Shown: one piece after another, positions 63,736 to 64,000 of the stretch
Numbering within the stretch: the first letter of the stretch is position 1
Layout of the letters: each line of letters starts with the position of its first letter
Assembly: GCA_963775275.1 (NCBI GenBank)
Contig: CAVZII010000005.1
Span: 310,001 to 374,000, forward strand
Reading direction: 5' to 3'
Length of the DNA: 64,000 nt
DNA from: JANWHQ01 sp963775275
GTDB lineage: Bacteria; Pseudomonadota; Alphaproteobacteria; Caulobacterales; Caulobacteraceae
Translations under genes and position numbers: made by a program
Notes under the pieces: generated by a model
Told to the model about the DNA's origin: nothing
Seen by the model: the letters and a program-made list of their open reading frames with translations, nothing else
Database searches by the model: none

Positions 63736-64000
63736 ATGGCTGATCGGTCAGACTCGAACCCCCTGGGATGGTTCGTGGTCGGCATGCTGGCCGGCGTCGC
63801 CGCGACGCTCGGCCTCCTGATCCTCCTGAGCCGCGGACCGGACCAGGCCCAGCCGCGCGCCGAGCCCGCACGACGGGCCGTGCACAAGCCCACACGGGCC
63901 GAGCCAGAGGCCAAGCCCGCCCCGGCTCAGGCGCCGGCGAAGGCGGCTCCCGCACTGGAGCCGCTCGCCCCGCCGGACGCGCAGGTGCAGGAGGACGCCG
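63736..64000 (+). CDS. membrane-anchored Pro/Ala-rich protein, 5' part
   Basis: The frame opens at ATG 63736 and runs off the window. MADRSDSNPLGWFVVGMLAG leads into a transmembrane helix (VAATLGLLILLSRG), followed by a long Pro/Ala/Lys-rich tail that would span the periplasm. It sits 15 bases after the repaired carboxypeptidase gene and may be a cell-wall protein such as a SPOR or TonB-like anchored factor, but the defining domain lies outside. Confidence 0.65.
   Translation, partial: MADRSDSNPLGWFVVGMLAGVAATLGLLILLSRGPDQAQPRAEPARRAVHKPTRAEPEAKPAPAQAPAKAAPALEPLAPPDAQVQEDA

Overview
The window is high-GC DNA from an alphaproteobacterium, most likely a Caulobacterales member (Caulobacter/Phenylobacterium-like). 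This inference rests on the engB - argB - HAD nucleotidase - dapD - dapE order, the codon usage, an S24-type repressor beside a stand-alone DnaA domain IV-like protein and a DUF6456 protein, and the cell-envelope genes at the right end. No database could be searched, so the taxon is an inference.

Bases 1-14080 are chromosomal backbone: the end of engB, a hybrid histidine kinase, an MgtA-like P-type ATPase, a secreted amidohydrolase, then the arginine/lysine gene run argB - HAD - dapD, a carotenoid-oxygenase-like gene, a cupin, an AraC regulator and dapE, ending in tRNA-Arg(ACG). The 3' 45 bp of that tRNA recur exactly at 50399-50443, so 14081-50443 is a 36.4 kb integrated element. A tyrosine integrase lies immediately inside its left end.

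The element is an accessory and defence island. It carries a RelA/SpoT-TPR protein, an ArdC antirestriction protein, a RuvC-like resolvase, an AbiJ-like abortive-infection gene coupled to a possible Ntn-fold partner, a primase/helicase-like AAA protein, a large serine recombinase, a NYN nuclease pair, an inverted-repeat-bounded 1.8 kb cassette, a Gabija pair (gajA/gajB), two VirD4/TraG-like ATPases (one badly broken), a replication-relaxation protein, lipoproteins, a TerB-like operon, and a cassette of a 121-aa protein, a radical SAM/SPASM enzyme and an AAA ATPase. I see no relaxase and no VirB channel genes, so it looks like a mobilizable or decayed element. Four copies of an extended motif (GGCTCC-N5-TTGCC-N5-GGCAAC) lie in or near its gene starts and may mark a shared regulon.

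Bases 50444-52104 form a small second segment with a toxin/immunity-like pair. It is closed by a third, diverged copy of the tRNA 3' end, which suggests tandem accretion at the same tRNA.

Bases 52105-64000 return to backbone: FKBP isomerase, CtaG-like protein, oxidoreductases, sulfotransferase, GFA protein, alpha/beta hydrolase, SDR, a repressor regulon with four GTGC-N5-GCAC sites, an L,D-transpeptidase and a DUF882 carboxypeptidase.

Many genes, including normally indispensable ones (argB, dapE), are broken by a single extra base in a short run. That pattern points to assembly indels rather than real pseudogenes, so boundaries of split genes are given as the rejoined whole.
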